DNA of 56,400 nucleotides, from the NCBI GenBank assembly GCA_002296225.1, contig DBHR01000039.1:1-56400 (forward strand), written 5' to 3'. Of the stretch, positions 8,438-17,907 are shown piece by piece. Numbering within the stretch: the first letter of the stretch is position 1; each line of letters begins with the position of its first letter. Below the pieces are notes generated by a model. That model worked only from the letters and a program-made list of their open reading frames with translations. It made no database searches and had not been told where the DNA came from. The DNA comes from Acidobacteria bacterium UBA823. Lineage in GTDB: Bacteria > Acidobacteriota > Vicinamibacteria > Vicinamibacterales > UBA823. Made by a program: the position numbers and the translations under genes.

Positions 8438-10650
8438 CGCATCCCCCACTGTCGACGCAGGATCCATTCGACTGACGGCAGTAGAACCAATAACGCAAAC
8501 ACCCACACGTTGTGCCAGAGATCGCGTCTAATCGGCGGCGACAAATTCGCAGCACGCGCTCGCAACTGGTCAGGCAGGTCGGCCAGCGCGTCGGAAGACA
8601 CCACCGCGCCGCCCGTCGCTGCGGCCAGTCGCGCGAGCATGTCGCTATTCAATCGCGGATCGGTCAACTCGTGATCATTTCCGCCGACAAGCATCCAAGT
8701 CTCGGCACTGCCGAGATTGGCGGCGGCTCGGTCGGCACGCACGCCGAGATGGTAGACACCCGATTGCGTTGGCGTAAACTGCGCTGAATACCGCCCCAAC
8801 GCCGCACTGGTCAGGGTGGGGCGCAATTCCCGGACATTGCCAATCGGATCGGTCACACGCACTGTAATCGACGCGTTGGCCACAACCTCATAGGTTGAGT
8901 CGCGACTCGTCACTTCTAGTCGCACAACCTCTCCAGGAACGGTGCCGCCTTCAGTCGACACGGTCACCGGTCCCTGTGCGCGCCCAGAGAGCCAACGCAC
9001 CGTCTGCCGCCAGAACGTATCGTAGGTGTCGTCGCTGGAGGGCAAGAGCATCTTCCAACGCCACGAGGCTTCCCCGGTAAAGACCATGGCCCGGCCGCGA
9101 CCATAGCGATGCACCGCGATCAGCGGGTGTAATCCGCCACCGGCACCAACCGTGTGCGCGAGCACCGTTGCGCCGGGTTTCGGCCCACCAAGAGCCGCTA
9201 CCCCGGCCAGCGGCGGTGCGGCGGCCCATCGGGCGCGAGTTGTGTCGGGTGTCGCACCCAGCCGCATGAGACCGTGATGCGCACCGTCCGCAGTGAGACT
9301 CACCGTGTTGGGCTTGAGCAATGTGGTCGAGACAAGCTCCGTAGTTCGCCCGGTCAAGTGTAAGGGTAGTACGTTCTCAAGCGGAGTATTTGACAACCCG
9401 CGGCCCGTGAATGTCTGCGCCCCAAAGACAAGTAGCCCGCCGCCTCGCTTGGAAATGAAATCAACCGTCATGTTGAACTGATCGGGCGAAAAGAACTCCC
9501 CCGGCATGTTCGCCAAGACGACCGCGTCGTAGAGGAAAAGTGCCGGCCGGTGCTGCGGATAACCCAACGAGAGCGCAGGCATGCGGTCAGTGTGACCCTG
9601 GATATAGAACGTGTCCTGTCCTCGGTCATTAGCGCCCTTCCGCACGACCGAATCCAGTTCGATCCCAACGTCCTGTAGCCATGCCCGCTTAAGAAAGCTG
9701 TGGTCGTAGCCGGGAGCACCTTCGACCAGCAAGATCCGCCGCATCCGCGCCGACGGCGGAACAAGAACGCGCTGGCTGTTATTGTCCGGTGTTAGCTCCG
9801 ACGGGTCGGCAGTCACCTCAACAGTGTAGAGCGTCGCCACGTTAGGCTTCGGGGAGACACGGAACACGATCGGTACAGGCGCTCCAGATTCAGCCGGTAC
9901 GACCCGGTCTAGCTGCACTAGTCGTCCGTCCTCCAGCAGCCGAACCTCAATAGGATCGTCGCCGAACCCATGACTGACGATCGACGCGCCAAGATCAACG
10001 ATGGAGTTGACCAAGGTCGGCGCACCGGCCGTGACGTCTAAAACTTCACGGTCCCGCTCGATAACCGGCCGACCAACACCGATGGCAAACACCGGAGCGC
10101 CGTCGGCTGCTGGCAGTAAAGTCGGGTCGCCGCCTGTCTCGCCACCATCGGACACAACAATGACACCAGCAATGGAGCGCCCGCGGTAGCGCTCGCGGAG
10201 GGCCCGCAACGCACCCCACAGATCGCTCCGCCGCGCATCGGCCGAAAGTTTCCCCGGATCAACCGGCGCCAGCAACTCACCAAAACCCAGGACTTCCACA
10301 TCAAAGGATGCGCCAACGCTCGGTAGTAACGCTTGCTCGACTAGCTGGCTGGCCTCCTCAATCCGCCGGCGACCGTCGTTGGTGGCATCCTTCAGGCGCA
10401 TGCTGCGGGAAATATCGACGAGAATCGGTACAACGGCATCTCGACGGTCATCGGACGGCTCAAGCAAAACCGGGCGCTGGAGAATGAGAATAAGCAGAAA
10501 CAGCAGGCTTAAACGCAGCAACACCAGCGTCAACCAAGAACGAGACGATAACGGCACAACCGGCCTTGCATAGGCGCGAAAAGTCACCCCGATCGCCCCA
10601 GCCGTCAGAATCACCAGAGCCCACCAGGGCATCAGTGCGTCGAACACCAT
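8434..10650 (-). CDS. Membrane VWA protein with glutamine-amidotransferase-like domain
   Basis: From the ATG at 10650 the product is about 738 residues (a TTG at 10662 adds four). Two N-terminal transmembrane helices (about 8-25 and 41-60) precede a VWA domain with the MIDAS start DISRSM (Asp79, Ser81, Ser83) and VIVVSDGGETGG later. A region around ILLVEGAPGYDHSFLKRA to GGGLLVFGAQTF resembles the class I glutamine-amidotransferase-like domain common in these proteins; no catalytic Cys is visible. A beta-sandwich domain precedes a last helix (VWVFALLVLLPSVEWIL) and the tail RRQWGMR. Topology therefore puts a large loop in the periplasm. It overlaps the downstream caspase-like gene by ATGA and starts 22 bp after the DUF4175 stop. 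Probable partner of MoxR in assembly of a surface complex. Confidence 0.83.
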   Translation of the reverse strand: MVFDALMPWWALVILTAGAIGVTFRAYARPVVPLSSRSWLTLVLLRLSLLFLLILILQRPVLLEPSDDRRDAVVPILVDISRSMRLKDATNDGRRRIEEASQLVEQALLPSVGASFDVEVLGFGELLAPVDPGKLSADARRSDLWGALRALRERYRGRSIAGVIVVSDGGETGGDPTLLPAADGAPVFAIGVGRPVIERDREVLDVTAGAPTLVNSIVDLGASIVSHGFGDDPIEVRLLEDGRLVQLDRVVPAESGAPVPIVFRVSPKPNVATLYTVEVTADPSELTPDNNSQRVLVPPSARMRRILLVEGAPGYDHSFLKRAWLQDVGIELDSVVRKGANDRGQDTFYIQGHTDRMPALSLGYPQHRPALFLYDAVVLANMPGEFFSPDQFNMTVDFISKRGGGLLVFGAQTFTGRGLSNTPLENVLPLHLTGRTTELVSTTLLKPNTVSLTADGAHHGLMRLGATPDTTRARWAAAPPLAGVAALGGPKPGATVLAHTVGAGGGLHPLIAVHRYGRGRAMVFTGEASWRWKMLLPSSDDTYDTFWRQTVRWLSGRAQGPVTVSTEGGTVPGEVVRLEVTSRDSTYEVVANASITVRVTDPIGNVRELRPTLTSAALGRYSAQFTPTQSGVYHLGVRADRAAANLGSAETWMLVGGNDHELTDPRLNSDMLARLAAATGGAVVSSDALADLPDQLRARAANLSPPIRRDLWHNVWVFALLVLLPSVEWILRRQWGMR

Positions 10651-10672
10651 TGTCGCCACCAAGCGCCGCTGG

Positions 10673-13600
10673 CTATCGCCGCCTCTCCGCGGCGGCCAAC
10701 GCCTCGTAATACGCCTCTACCAAAGCGCGATAAGTTTCGGGCACCCATTCGTCGGCACCACTAGTCAGTCGTCCTCGGAGTTCCTCGCCTGACAGCAGGT
10801 TTGACCGACTTGCTTCGAATCGCTCGAGCGCCTCGCTAACATCCCCCCTCAGTTCGTCCCATCGTGCGAAGTCCTGCTTGAAGGCTTCGGTGCCGGGCGA
10901 AGAACGGTCGTACCATCCATTGGCCGCGTTGACCCGGCCGACCAAAGAGGGATGCTCACGCCGAAGCGCCGCGAACAGATCCCCCGCTCGTTGCAGCTCG
11001 TGCTCGTAGGCCTCCCCTAGCCGTTCCAGCTTGCCGGTCCGGTCTTCTGCAGTCGTACCAGGGTCGTCGCCAGAAGCCGTCGATTCGCGCGACCTGCCCA
11101 ACTGCATCAGCGCATCGATTTGACGTTCGAGATCCGCTAGGCGTTCGCGCATTACCCGCGCCCGCTTTAGCTGGTCCGAGAGCTCTCGCGCGTTGATGTT
11201 TAGGTCGCCCGGAACCCGCCCAAGCCACTCGGCCGTCCTGGCCAGCAAGTCCGCAAGCGCGCGTGCCGACTCGGTTAGGCTATGACGTTCGTCCTCGGAA
11301 GCACCATCGGACGACTCGAACACACGCCGCAGCGTATCCGCCAACTCGCGCAAGCGACCGGCCACGCGTTCATTTTCGAGCACTCCAGCTACTTCTTCCA
11401 ACGCTTCCCGCCATTCGGTGTTAGCATCGGCGCGGGCGAGCGCTTCGGTGGACTCATGGAGGGCGTCAACCTGATCAGCCGTCCGAGCCTGCTCGTCAGC
11501 GAGGCGCACCCTCGTGTCACGACTCGCCGCACCCGCATCAAGTTGGTCCGCTTCACGCGCGATACGTGCCTGATCGGCCGCCAGACCCTGGGCCACTAAC
11601 TGCAGTTCACTAACGGCGCGCTGGCGTTCCTCTGGGTTGAGGAAACGTAGTTCCTGCTCGAGTGCGCGGAGACTATCGAGTGCCTGGCGCCCCCACTCGC
11701 TCGCACCGGTTAAATCCTTACGTCGAAGGTCACTAGCAGCACCGCGCATCGCTTCAGAGATTTCACGCATCTGCTCGCCGTCCGACCGCGCGGTCGACGT
11801 GGTCGGGTTGGACTCCAGACTGCCCGATGTCTGAAAGGCTGCCTCACCAAGCTGATTGAGCGTCGACGTCATCTCTTCGGCCTGACGCCGCAGAACGGTC
11901 TGTTCCCGGGTCAACCGTTCCAACTGCCGTTGAAGCTCTTCAGGACCCAGAACGGCGCGACGCCGTTCGAGTTCCCGCTGCCGCCGAGTCAAATCGTCCT
12001 GCCGGCTAGCCAGGTCCCTGACCCGCTTGAGCGCGTCGCTTTCCGGCGTGTCCGGCTGGCCTGACGGTGAGCGCGTTTCGTAGTTGGTCTGCTGCTGGCG
12101 ACGCAACTCCTGGTCGAACAACGCCGACAGATCCTGTCCGGGCCTACCTGATCCGCCACCGACCGCAGTCTGCGGCCGTGACACTTCGCGGCGGCGGATT
12201 TCAGCCTGGGCCTGTAGTAAGTAATTGAACGCCGCCATCTCGTGCGGGAGCGCCTTGTCGGCTTGAATGTCTTCGAGAGCCTTTTCAGCGTCGGCCATGG
12301 CACGAACCGAGAGGCCCAACGAGCCTTCAGCCCTCTGCTGGAACGTTGTTGACGCACCGCGGCGCTGTCCATCACCGAACTGCTCGACCACCTCTTCCAC
12401 GCGCAGTTTTAGCTCGCCTTGCGCACGTGCCACCGTGCGAACATCGTCTTCGGCAGCAATATCTTCTGGCGCCCAGTCAATCTTCCATGTCGCAACGATG
12501 ATCGCGCGTTGGGCAGCAGTCAACTCCGCAAGTCCCGTGCCGCCATCACCACCCTGCGTTTGGCTCTGGGCTTCGACGAATTCCTGTTCGAACGGCACCA
12601 CGTCAAGAAAGTAGATATCACTGCGAGATTCAGAGAACGCCTTTACGCGGTTCACGTCCAACGCCCGCGCATAGTAGGTGACGAAGTCACCTGGCGTAAC
12701 ACCGAGGTCCTCAATGTAAAGCGTATGAGTGCCGGTTCGGCTAGTAACGTCGGTTGGCCCTGGGAACGGCACGGCATGCTCTTCGCCACCCCGAACCGCG
12801 TAGACGATCTCGAAGCGCGCCAGGCCGTAGTCGTCGTCAGCCCGGGCCACGATTGTCACCTCCTCAAGCGGGGTGACCGAGCGATCACCTTCCGGCCTGA
12901 CAATTCTGACGTCCGGCAGGCGATCGTCGATCGTCCTGATGAAGTACCGCTCTGCTGCTGGATTCTTAAGGCCTTCGGCGTCGGACAGCATCACGCGATA
13001 GACGTCGTCCGTCAACACCTCAAATCCGCCAGTGAGCGTCGTCTCGTCACGAAGAGCCAACGCGATGCCCAAGCCGCCAGCAAGTACCACCGCACCGTTT
13101 TCAATCGGCTTGTCCGCGTGTACGGTGAGGGTCACCGCCGTACCGGCTGGCGCATATATGTCGCCGCCGTCGATTTCCAAACGCCGGTCGAGTCCCGTGA
13201 ATGCCGGGTAGTCGTACTCGACGTCAATTCGAGTGACGTGGGGCACGAGAAGCGCGACCACGTGGTACTCCTCTGAGCGCGTGCCGGCCGCGGTGACCCG
13301 ATAACGAAAACTCTCATCGACCGACACGAACTCGAACTGGAACCCACCGTTGAACAACTGCATCTCGACGTCTCGCCATTCGCCGCCGGATTCGACCTGC
13401 AGCAGGGCCTGAGTCCGCCCCGACGCGTCGACAAGACCAGAGATCTCCGCGCGCACGTGCAAGGGCTGCCCCACCATTAAGCGAGCATCGCCCGGCGAGA
13501 CATCGATTCGGATAGTGTTTGGAAACGCGTATAGCCGAGCTACGGCCACGGCCCGGCCGACCGACTCCGACGCCAACCCGAGCACGACGGCCAGCGCGAT

Positions 13601-14062
13601 ACCACAAGCCGCGCTTAGTGCAGTCGCGTGCCTAATCTGCGCACTCGCGACCACACGATCAAGGCGAATCGTGCGGACCTGGCTCGCAGCATCAGCGACG
13701 ATTAGGGAATGAATACCCGACCCCACGGCGCTCTCGCTAAGGTCGGCGGCACTCGTCAGCCGGTCCTCAAGTTCCGGTACGTGCTCTTCAACGAACCTTG
13801 CGACTTGTCGGTCGGACGGTGCCTTGCGAAGCGGCCAAAACACCCAGAATGTATAGCCGAGCGTCGTAACCCCCGCCGTCAGTGCTAGCGCGATGAGCAC
13901 TAGGTCTGCCGGCAGCCAGAGGCGATCTAGGATGACCGCTGCCAGTACGATGCAGGCGCCGCCCCCCGCCGCGCGGGCCCCGGCCCACAACAGGGCGGCC
14001 ATGGCCCAACGTCGTCGGACGCGGATGAGAAAAGACCAAGGCTCATCGGGTTGACGATACAT
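10673..14062 (-). CDS. DUF4175-family large membrane protein with long coiled coil
   Basis: About 1129 residues from the ATG at 14062; a start 24 bases upstream (14086) would overlap batA. The N terminus has basic residues (IRVRRRW) and two or three hydrophobic helices within about 20-80. Then a short amphipathic region (VARFVEEHVPELEDRLTSAA) and another helix follow. A beta-rich extracytoplasmic part spans about 190-500 (Ig-like, with DDRLPDVRIVRPEGD). The C-terminal 550 residues are highly charged and helical, with heptads rich in Arg, Glu, Leu and Gln, typical of DUF4175. Molecular function is unknown. The family is regularly found with MoxR, DUF58 and BatA proteins, and here it sits between the two VWA genes at 4 bp and 22 bp. 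I infer a scaffold of an envelope complex. Confidence 0.83.
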   Translation of the reverse strand: MYRQPDEPWSFLIRVRRRWAMAALLWAGARAAGGGACIVLAAVILDRLWLPADLVLIALALTAGVTTLGYTFWVFWPLRKAPSDRQVARFVEEHVPELEDRLTSAADLSESAVGSGIHSLIVADAASQVRTIRLDRVVASAQIRHATALSAACGIALAVVLGLASESVGRAVAVARLYAFPNTIRIDVSPGDARLMVGQPLHVRAEISGLVDASGRTQALLQVESGGEWRDVEMQLFNGGFQFEFVSVDESFRYRVTAAGTRSEEYHVVALLVPHVTRIDVEYDYPAFTGLDRRLEIDGGDIYAPAGTAVTLTVHADKPIENGAVVLAGGLGIALALRDETTLTGGFEVLTDDVYRVMLSDAEGLKNPAAERYFIRTIDDRLPDVRIVRPEGDRSVTPLEEVTIVARADDDYGLARFEIVYAVRGGEEHAVPFPGPTDVTSRTGTHTLYIEDLGVTPGDFVTYYARALDVNRVKAFSESRSDIYFLDVVPFEQEFVEAQSQTQGGDGGTGLAELTAAQRAIIVATWKIDWAPEDIAAEDDVRTVARAQGELKLRVEEVVEQFGDGQRRGASTTFQQRAEGSLGLSVRAMADAEKALEDIQADKALPHEMAAFNYLLQAQAEIRRREVSRPQTAVGGGSGRPGQDLSALFDQELRRQQQTNYETRSPSGQPDTPESDALKRVRDLASRQDDLTRRQRELERRRAVLGPEELQRQLERLTREQTVLRRQAEEMTSTLNQLGEAAFQTSGSLESNPTTSTARSDGEQMREISEAMRGAASDLRRKDLTGASEWGRQALDSLRALEQELRFLNPEERQRAVSELQLVAQGLAADQARIAREADQLDAGAASRDTRVRLADEQARTADQVDALHESTEALARADANTEWREALEEVAGVLENERVAGRLRELADTLRRVFESSDGASEDERHSLTESARALADLLARTAEWLGRVPGDLNINARELSDQLKRARVMRERLADLERQIDALMQLGRSRESTASGDDPGTTAEDRTGKLERLGEAYEHELQRAGDLFAALRREHPSLVGRVNAANGWYDRSSPGTEAFKQDFARWDELRGDVSEALERFEASRSNLLSGEELRGRLTSGADEWVPETYRALVEAYYEALAAAERRR

Positions 14063-14066
14063 GCCC

Positions 14067-15941
14067 CTAGTCCATCCGACTGCCAAGCAGGCTCTCGGCT
14101 GCCAGCGCGAGTGCCATCAGGCCGAGTCCGTAACGCCAGTAACCCTGGCCTCGCTCTTGGTCGTCGCTCGCCTCTGGGGTCGCCGCGTTGACCGCACCGC
14201 GTAACTGCGCCACCCTGGCGCCGAACTCTTCGACGGACATTCGGGCCGGGTCGGACTCAGCGCGATCGACGTTGATTGCCACGCGCTGCGAATCAGCCAA
14301 CGCGGTGAACCCAGGCAAACTGACGCTCGCCGCTGGGCCGTCGCCGACGAGCCACTCGCGCTGCTCACGCCGATTCCCGCTAAGATACTTCAGCATCTCG
14401 TGCACGAACGGTACAAACATCGGATGACGCGGGAAGTCATTCCACGCATCGTCAAGGTCCGAACCGAACACGAGCAGGCGTCCAGACTTGAGGCCGTACT
14501 CTACCAACGCCGCCCCGCCGTCGCTAAACCGCGCGAGTACCCGCCCGTCCTGGCCGGCATCAAGCACCCGGATACGCCCGTACCTGACCTGCGCCAAGTT
14601 GCCAAGCCGCTGTCCAAGCGCCTTGAAAATGGGATGCCGGCCGTCAGCCGGTACCAGCCGCTGGTCCATTGGCCTCTCAACGTCGTTCACCGGAACCGAT
14701 TTGCCTACCCCGCCAAGGCCCGAAAGCGTGACCGGTTCCATGTCGGGACCGGCGACAATTAGCACGCCGCCTCCCGCACGCGTGTGAGCCTCTAGCGCCG
14801 CAAGCCCGCGGCGATCTAACCCGCGACTCGTCAGTAGCAGCACCGCAGGCGGCGACGCATCTACCTGCGCCAAGGTCAACGACAGCCTCACTGCTGCGGT
14901 CTGCACGATCTCGAACTGGTTAACCGCACCGGCGACCCGTAACGCCTGGTCCAGATAGAACGCCTCAGTCGACGAATCGCCAGATGACGTCACCAACACG
15001 ACCTTCAATGCCTCTTGAGGCACGAGTAACAGGTGCCGCGCATCGTCAGCTTCGTAGCCTTCGCCATCCTCCACGACAACACTGGCTTCGCCGTGTTGCG
15101 GCAACACTACCGGGAAAACAACTTCGCTACTGACTCCGGCTGGCACTGTCACCATCGTCCGATCCACCTCAGCTCCATCAACCAGTAATCGTAAGGTCGC
15201 AAGCCGCGCCGTCGCACCGCCGTTCAAGATCGACGCCCGCGTGTCCAGAGCTCCGCTCTTCACCGCGGTCACAGCCAGATTACCGACCGGCGACTCGACG
15301 GCCGTAACCTCAACTGCAATCCGGTCGGGCACGACGCCCTGCCCACCGGCAACCCAGCCGCTCCGTTGGAGATCGGTGACAACGACGATACGTCCGGTTT
15401 GGGCACCGATGACTTCCGCCGCCCGGCCGAGGCCAACTCGATAACGTGTCGCGCGCCACCCAACCGACAATCCTTCGATAGCAGCAAGAGCCTGCTGGCG
15501 CTCGGGCGAGGGCTCGGAGAGTAGCACCGCTGTCTCGTCGAACACGACGACCGCCACCCTCTCTCCTAGCCTCACCGCACGCACGGCGTCACTCGCCAAC
15601 TCCCGGGCGCGATCGAACTGACCGGGGCCGGACATACTGAACGATCGGTCAATCGCCACGACAGTCAGGCCGCCGCCAGTGCCAGCTACCACACCGGTCA
15701 GATAGGGCCGGGCAAACGCCAGCGCCAGCAACGCGAGAGCCGTCACACGCAGAGCCAGCAAGATCAACTCGCGCAGCCGACGCTGCCCTGTCTGTTCGAC
15801 AGGGGTTCGTTTGATCAGAAAGACCGCCGAGAAGTTTCGACGAGCTGCGGCGTCGCGTTTTAAGAGATGTAGGAGGACCGGAAGGGCGGCCGCGACCAAC
15901 CCCGCAAGAAACGCCGGCATGAGAAACGCCATCCCAAACAT
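14067..15941 (-). CDS. BatA-like membrane protein with VWA domain
   Basis: 624 residues. The N terminus (MPAFLAGLVAAALPVLLHLL, then RRNFSAVFLIKR) is the BatA domain (PF07584). A second helix (LILLALRVTALALLALAFARP) anchors it. The VWA domain begins VVAIDRSFSM with MIDAS residues Asp98, Ser100 and Ser102. A glutamine-amidotransferase-like region (VLLLTSRGLDRRGLAAL, AGGGVLIVAGPD) follows, and a final helix near the C terminus ends LLGSRMD. A Shine-Dalgarno-like GGGGAG lies six bases before the ATG. Bat proteins are linked to envelope integrity or aerotolerance in Bacteroides and to stress in others; the precise role is unsettled. The stop is four bases from the DUF4175 start, and DUF58 ends 23 bp upstream, so it is a central member of the operon. 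Confidence 0.87.
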   Translation of the reverse strand: MFGMAFLMPAFLAGLVAAALPVLLHLLKRDAAARRNFSAVFLIKRTPVEQTGQRRLRELILLALRVTALALLALAFARPYLTGVVAGTGGGLTVVAIDRSFSMSGPGQFDRARELASDAVRAVRLGERVAVVVFDETAVLLSEPSPERQQALAAIEGLSVGWRATRYRVGLGRAAEVIGAQTGRIVVVTDLQRSGWVAGGQGVVPDRIAVEVTAVESPVGNLAVTAVKSGALDTRASILNGGATARLATLRLLVDGAEVDRTMVTVPAGVSSEVVFPVVLPQHGEASVVVEDGEGYEADDARHLLLVPQEALKVVLVTSSGDSSTEAFYLDQALRVAGAVNQFEIVQTAAVRLSLTLAQVDASPPAVLLLTSRGLDRRGLAALEAHTRAGGGVLIVAGPDMEPVTLSGLGGVGKSVPVNDVERPMDQRLVPADGRHPIFKALGQRLGNLAQVRYGRIRVLDAGQDGRVLARFSDGGAALVEYGLKSGRLLVFGSDLDDAWNDFPRHPMFVPFVHEMLKYLSGNRREQREWLVGDGPAASVSLPGFTALADSQRVAINVDRAESDPARMSVEEFGARVAQLRGAVNAATPEASDDQERGQGYWRYGLGLMALALAAESLLGSRMD

Positions 15942-15964
15942 CTTGGCTCCCCGAGAGCCGCCGC

Positions 15965-16873
15965 CTAGTGGCGCCGACTGCGTGTCGACAAATAGCGCAT
16001 GAGCGCAAAGTCCAACGGCTTTGAGGTCTTCACAAGTTGGTAGTCAATACCCACCAGGCGAAGCTCGCGCTTGTAGCGGGAGACGAGCGATCCGATTTCC
16101 CGCAAATAGTGGTTGCGTACCTCAAGCGGCGCCGCCATGACTTCATCCGTCGTTTCTAGATCACAAAACCGCGTCAACCGCTCAAACGGGAAGCTCAACT
16201 CATCGTCATCAAGAAGATGGAAGACAACAACGTCGGCGCCACGAAAACGCAGATGCTTTAGACCCTGAATGATCCGATCCGGCTCATCGAGTAAATCTGA
16301 CAACAACACGACGATGCCACGTTTAGTCAGCGCGTCAGCTAGTTGGTGAAGCGGCTTCGCGACGTTCGAGCGCCTGCCGAGCGACACCTGATCCAATGCG
16401 AGCAGCACCGACCGGAGATGCCCTGGGCGCGCGCTGGCCGCCAGATGGGTGACAATGTCGTCGTCGAACGCCATGAACCCGACCGCATCCCGCTGACGAT
16501 GCATCAAATAAGCCAACGACGCCGCCAGGAACGAACCATAGGCCAACTTAGTGACACTCGCCGAGCCGTAGCCCATCGAGCCACTGACGTCTAAGAGCAC
16601 ATGGCACTCGACGTTAGTCTCCTCGTCGAACTTCTTGACGTAGTAGCGATCGCTCCGGGCATAGACCTTCCAATCAATCGTCGACAGATCGTCGCCCGGC
16701 ACGTACTGCCGATACTCGGCGAATTCAACGCTGAAACCTTTAAAAGGACTTCGGTGCAACCCCGCGAGGAAGCCTTCGACGACGGTCCGAGCCTTCAACT
16801 CCATCGAACCGATGCGCGCGATGACAGCCGGGTCGAGAAACCGAAGTTCGCCCCCAGTTCCCCCCATCGGCAT
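15965..16873 (-). CDS. DUF58 domain protein (MoxR-associated VWA-like)
   Basis: 302 residues from the ATG at 16873, one base after the MoxR stop TAA (16875-16877). A longer frame to 17017 exists, but its first 48 residues lie inside moxR and look like a shadow. The DUF58 signature is clear: FSVEFAEYRQYVPGDDLSTI, then DWKVYARSDRYYVKKF, then LLDVSGSMG with MIDAS-like Asp95, Ser97 and Ser99. No transmembrane helix is seen, so it is a cytosolic type of DUF58. In the family, the MoxR ATPase acts as a chaperone on DUF58/VWA partners. The tail LSTRSRRH is basic. Its tight coupling to moxR suggests equal expression. Confidence 0.9.
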   Translation of the reverse strand: MPMGGTGGELRFLDPAVIARIGSMELKARTVVEGFLAGLHRSPFKGFSVEFAEYRQYVPGDDLSTIDWKVYARSDRYYVKKFDEETNVECHVLLDVSGSMGYGSASVTKLAYGSFLAASLAYLMHRQRDAVGFMAFDDDIVTHLAASARPGHLRSVLLALDQVSLGRRSNVAKPLHQLADALTKRGIVVLLSDLLDEPDRIIQGLKHLRFRGADVVVFHLLDDDELSFPFERLTRFCDLETTDEVMAAPLEVRNHYLREIGSLVSRYKRELRLVGIDYQLVKTSKPLDFALMRYLSTRSRRH

Positions 16874-16874
16874 G

Positions 16875-17885
16875 TTACATCTCGCTCCGCGGCGGCGGTA
16901 CGGCCTCAAGAAGTTGAGTGACCAGCTTATCCGAATCGATCTTCTCAGACTCGGCGTAGAAGTTCGTGATGATGCGGTGGCGAAGAATTGGTGGTGCCAG
17001 GGCGATGACGTCAGCAACCGATACGTGGAACCGCCCGTGCATGAGCGCCCGTGCCTTGCCTCCGAGAATCAACGACTGCGAGGCACGGAACCCGGCTCCC
17101 CACTTCACCCATTGCTGCACAAAATCGAGGTTCGCGCGGCGGCCCGGCCGTGAGGCATCCACTAAGCGAACCGCGTAGCGCGCGATCTCTTCAGACACAA
17201 AGACCTGTCGGACCAGCCCTTGAAAATCCTTGATGTCAGAGCCGCGTAAAACACACGACGGAGACTCACGCGCTGCGCCGGTCGTCTCAGTCACGACCCG
17301 CACCTCCTGGTCCTCCGACAGGTACGTCATGACAATGTTAAACATGAAGCGATCGAGCTGCGACTCAGGCAGCGGATACGTGCCCTCAAGTTCGATCGGA
17401 TTCTGCGTGGCCAGAACGAAGAACGGCCTATCGAGTTGATAGGTCCGGCCCGCAGCAGTTACCTGATATTCCTGCATTGCCTCGAGCAAAGCAGCCTGTG
17501 TCTTCGGTGGTGTCCGGTTGATTTCATCAGCGAGAAGGATTTGCGCAAAGATCGGCCCCTTGACGAAGCGCAGCGTCCGATGTCCGCTATCTTCATCAAG
17601 AATCTCCGTGCCCGTAATGTCGGCAGGCATCAGATCAGGCGTAAACTGAATTCGTCGAAACGTCAGGTCTAAGATCTCGGCGAGGGTCTTGATCAGCAGA
17701 GTTTTCGCTAGCCCAGGCACGCCGGTGATTAGGCAATGACCTCCAGTGAAAAGTGCGATCAGCACCTGGTCAATGCACTCGCCCTGACCAACGATCACCT
17801 TGCGCACTTGGGTGAGGATCTGCTCCCGGCCACGCGCAACGCGCTCGGCTAGTCTGGTCGCAGTGGTGTCCGACATTGTTTCCAT
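16875..17885 (-). CDS. MoxR-family AAA+ ATPase
   Basis: 336 residues, usual for the family. Walker A is GVPGLAKT (55-62), with the MoxR-typical Pro-Gly-x-Ala spacing. Walker B is ILLADE (Asp120, Glu121), followed by INRTPPKTQAALLEAMQEYQ, the MoxR hallmark. Sensor 1 is LATQNPIELEGTYPLPESQ and an Arg-finger-like DRF follows. The C-terminal lid (DVIALAPPILRHRI) is complete. MoxR ATPases act as ATP-driven chaperones for cofactor insertion or assembly of VWA-containing complexes. An AAGGGG just before the ATG at 17885 is a plausible ribosome binding site; a second ATG lies three codons in. DUF4159 ends 22 bp upstream and DUF58 begins one base downstream. Confidence 0.95.
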   Translation of the reverse strand: METMSDTTATRLAERVARGREQILTQVRKVIVGQGECIDQVLIALFTGGHCLITGVPGLAKTLLIKTLAEILDLTFRRIQFTPDLMPADITGTEILDEDSGHRTLRFVKGPIFAQILLADEINRTPPKTQAALLEAMQEYQVTAAGRTYQLDRPFFVLATQNPIELEGTYPLPESQLDRFMFNIVMTYLSEDQEVRVVTETTGAARESPSCVLRGSDIKDFQGLVRQVFVSEEIARYAVRLVDASRPGRRANLDFVQQWVKWGAGFRASQSLILGGKARALMHGRFHVSVADVIALAPPILRHRIITNFYAESEKIDSDKLVTQLLEAVPPPRSEM

Positions 17886-17907
17886 GCGCCCCTTGTCACC
17901 TCTGCCG

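Noticed and set aside
12419..13276. Open frame of 285 codons on the plus strand
   Set aside because: It lies antisense within the DUF4175 gene, has no recognisable family features and shows skewed composition (rich in Arg, Val and His); a shadow of the real gene.
16874..17017. Longer DUF58 start at 17017
   Set aside because: The extra 48 residues lie inside the moxR gene and have no DUF58 homology; the ATG at 16873 follows the moxR stop by one base.
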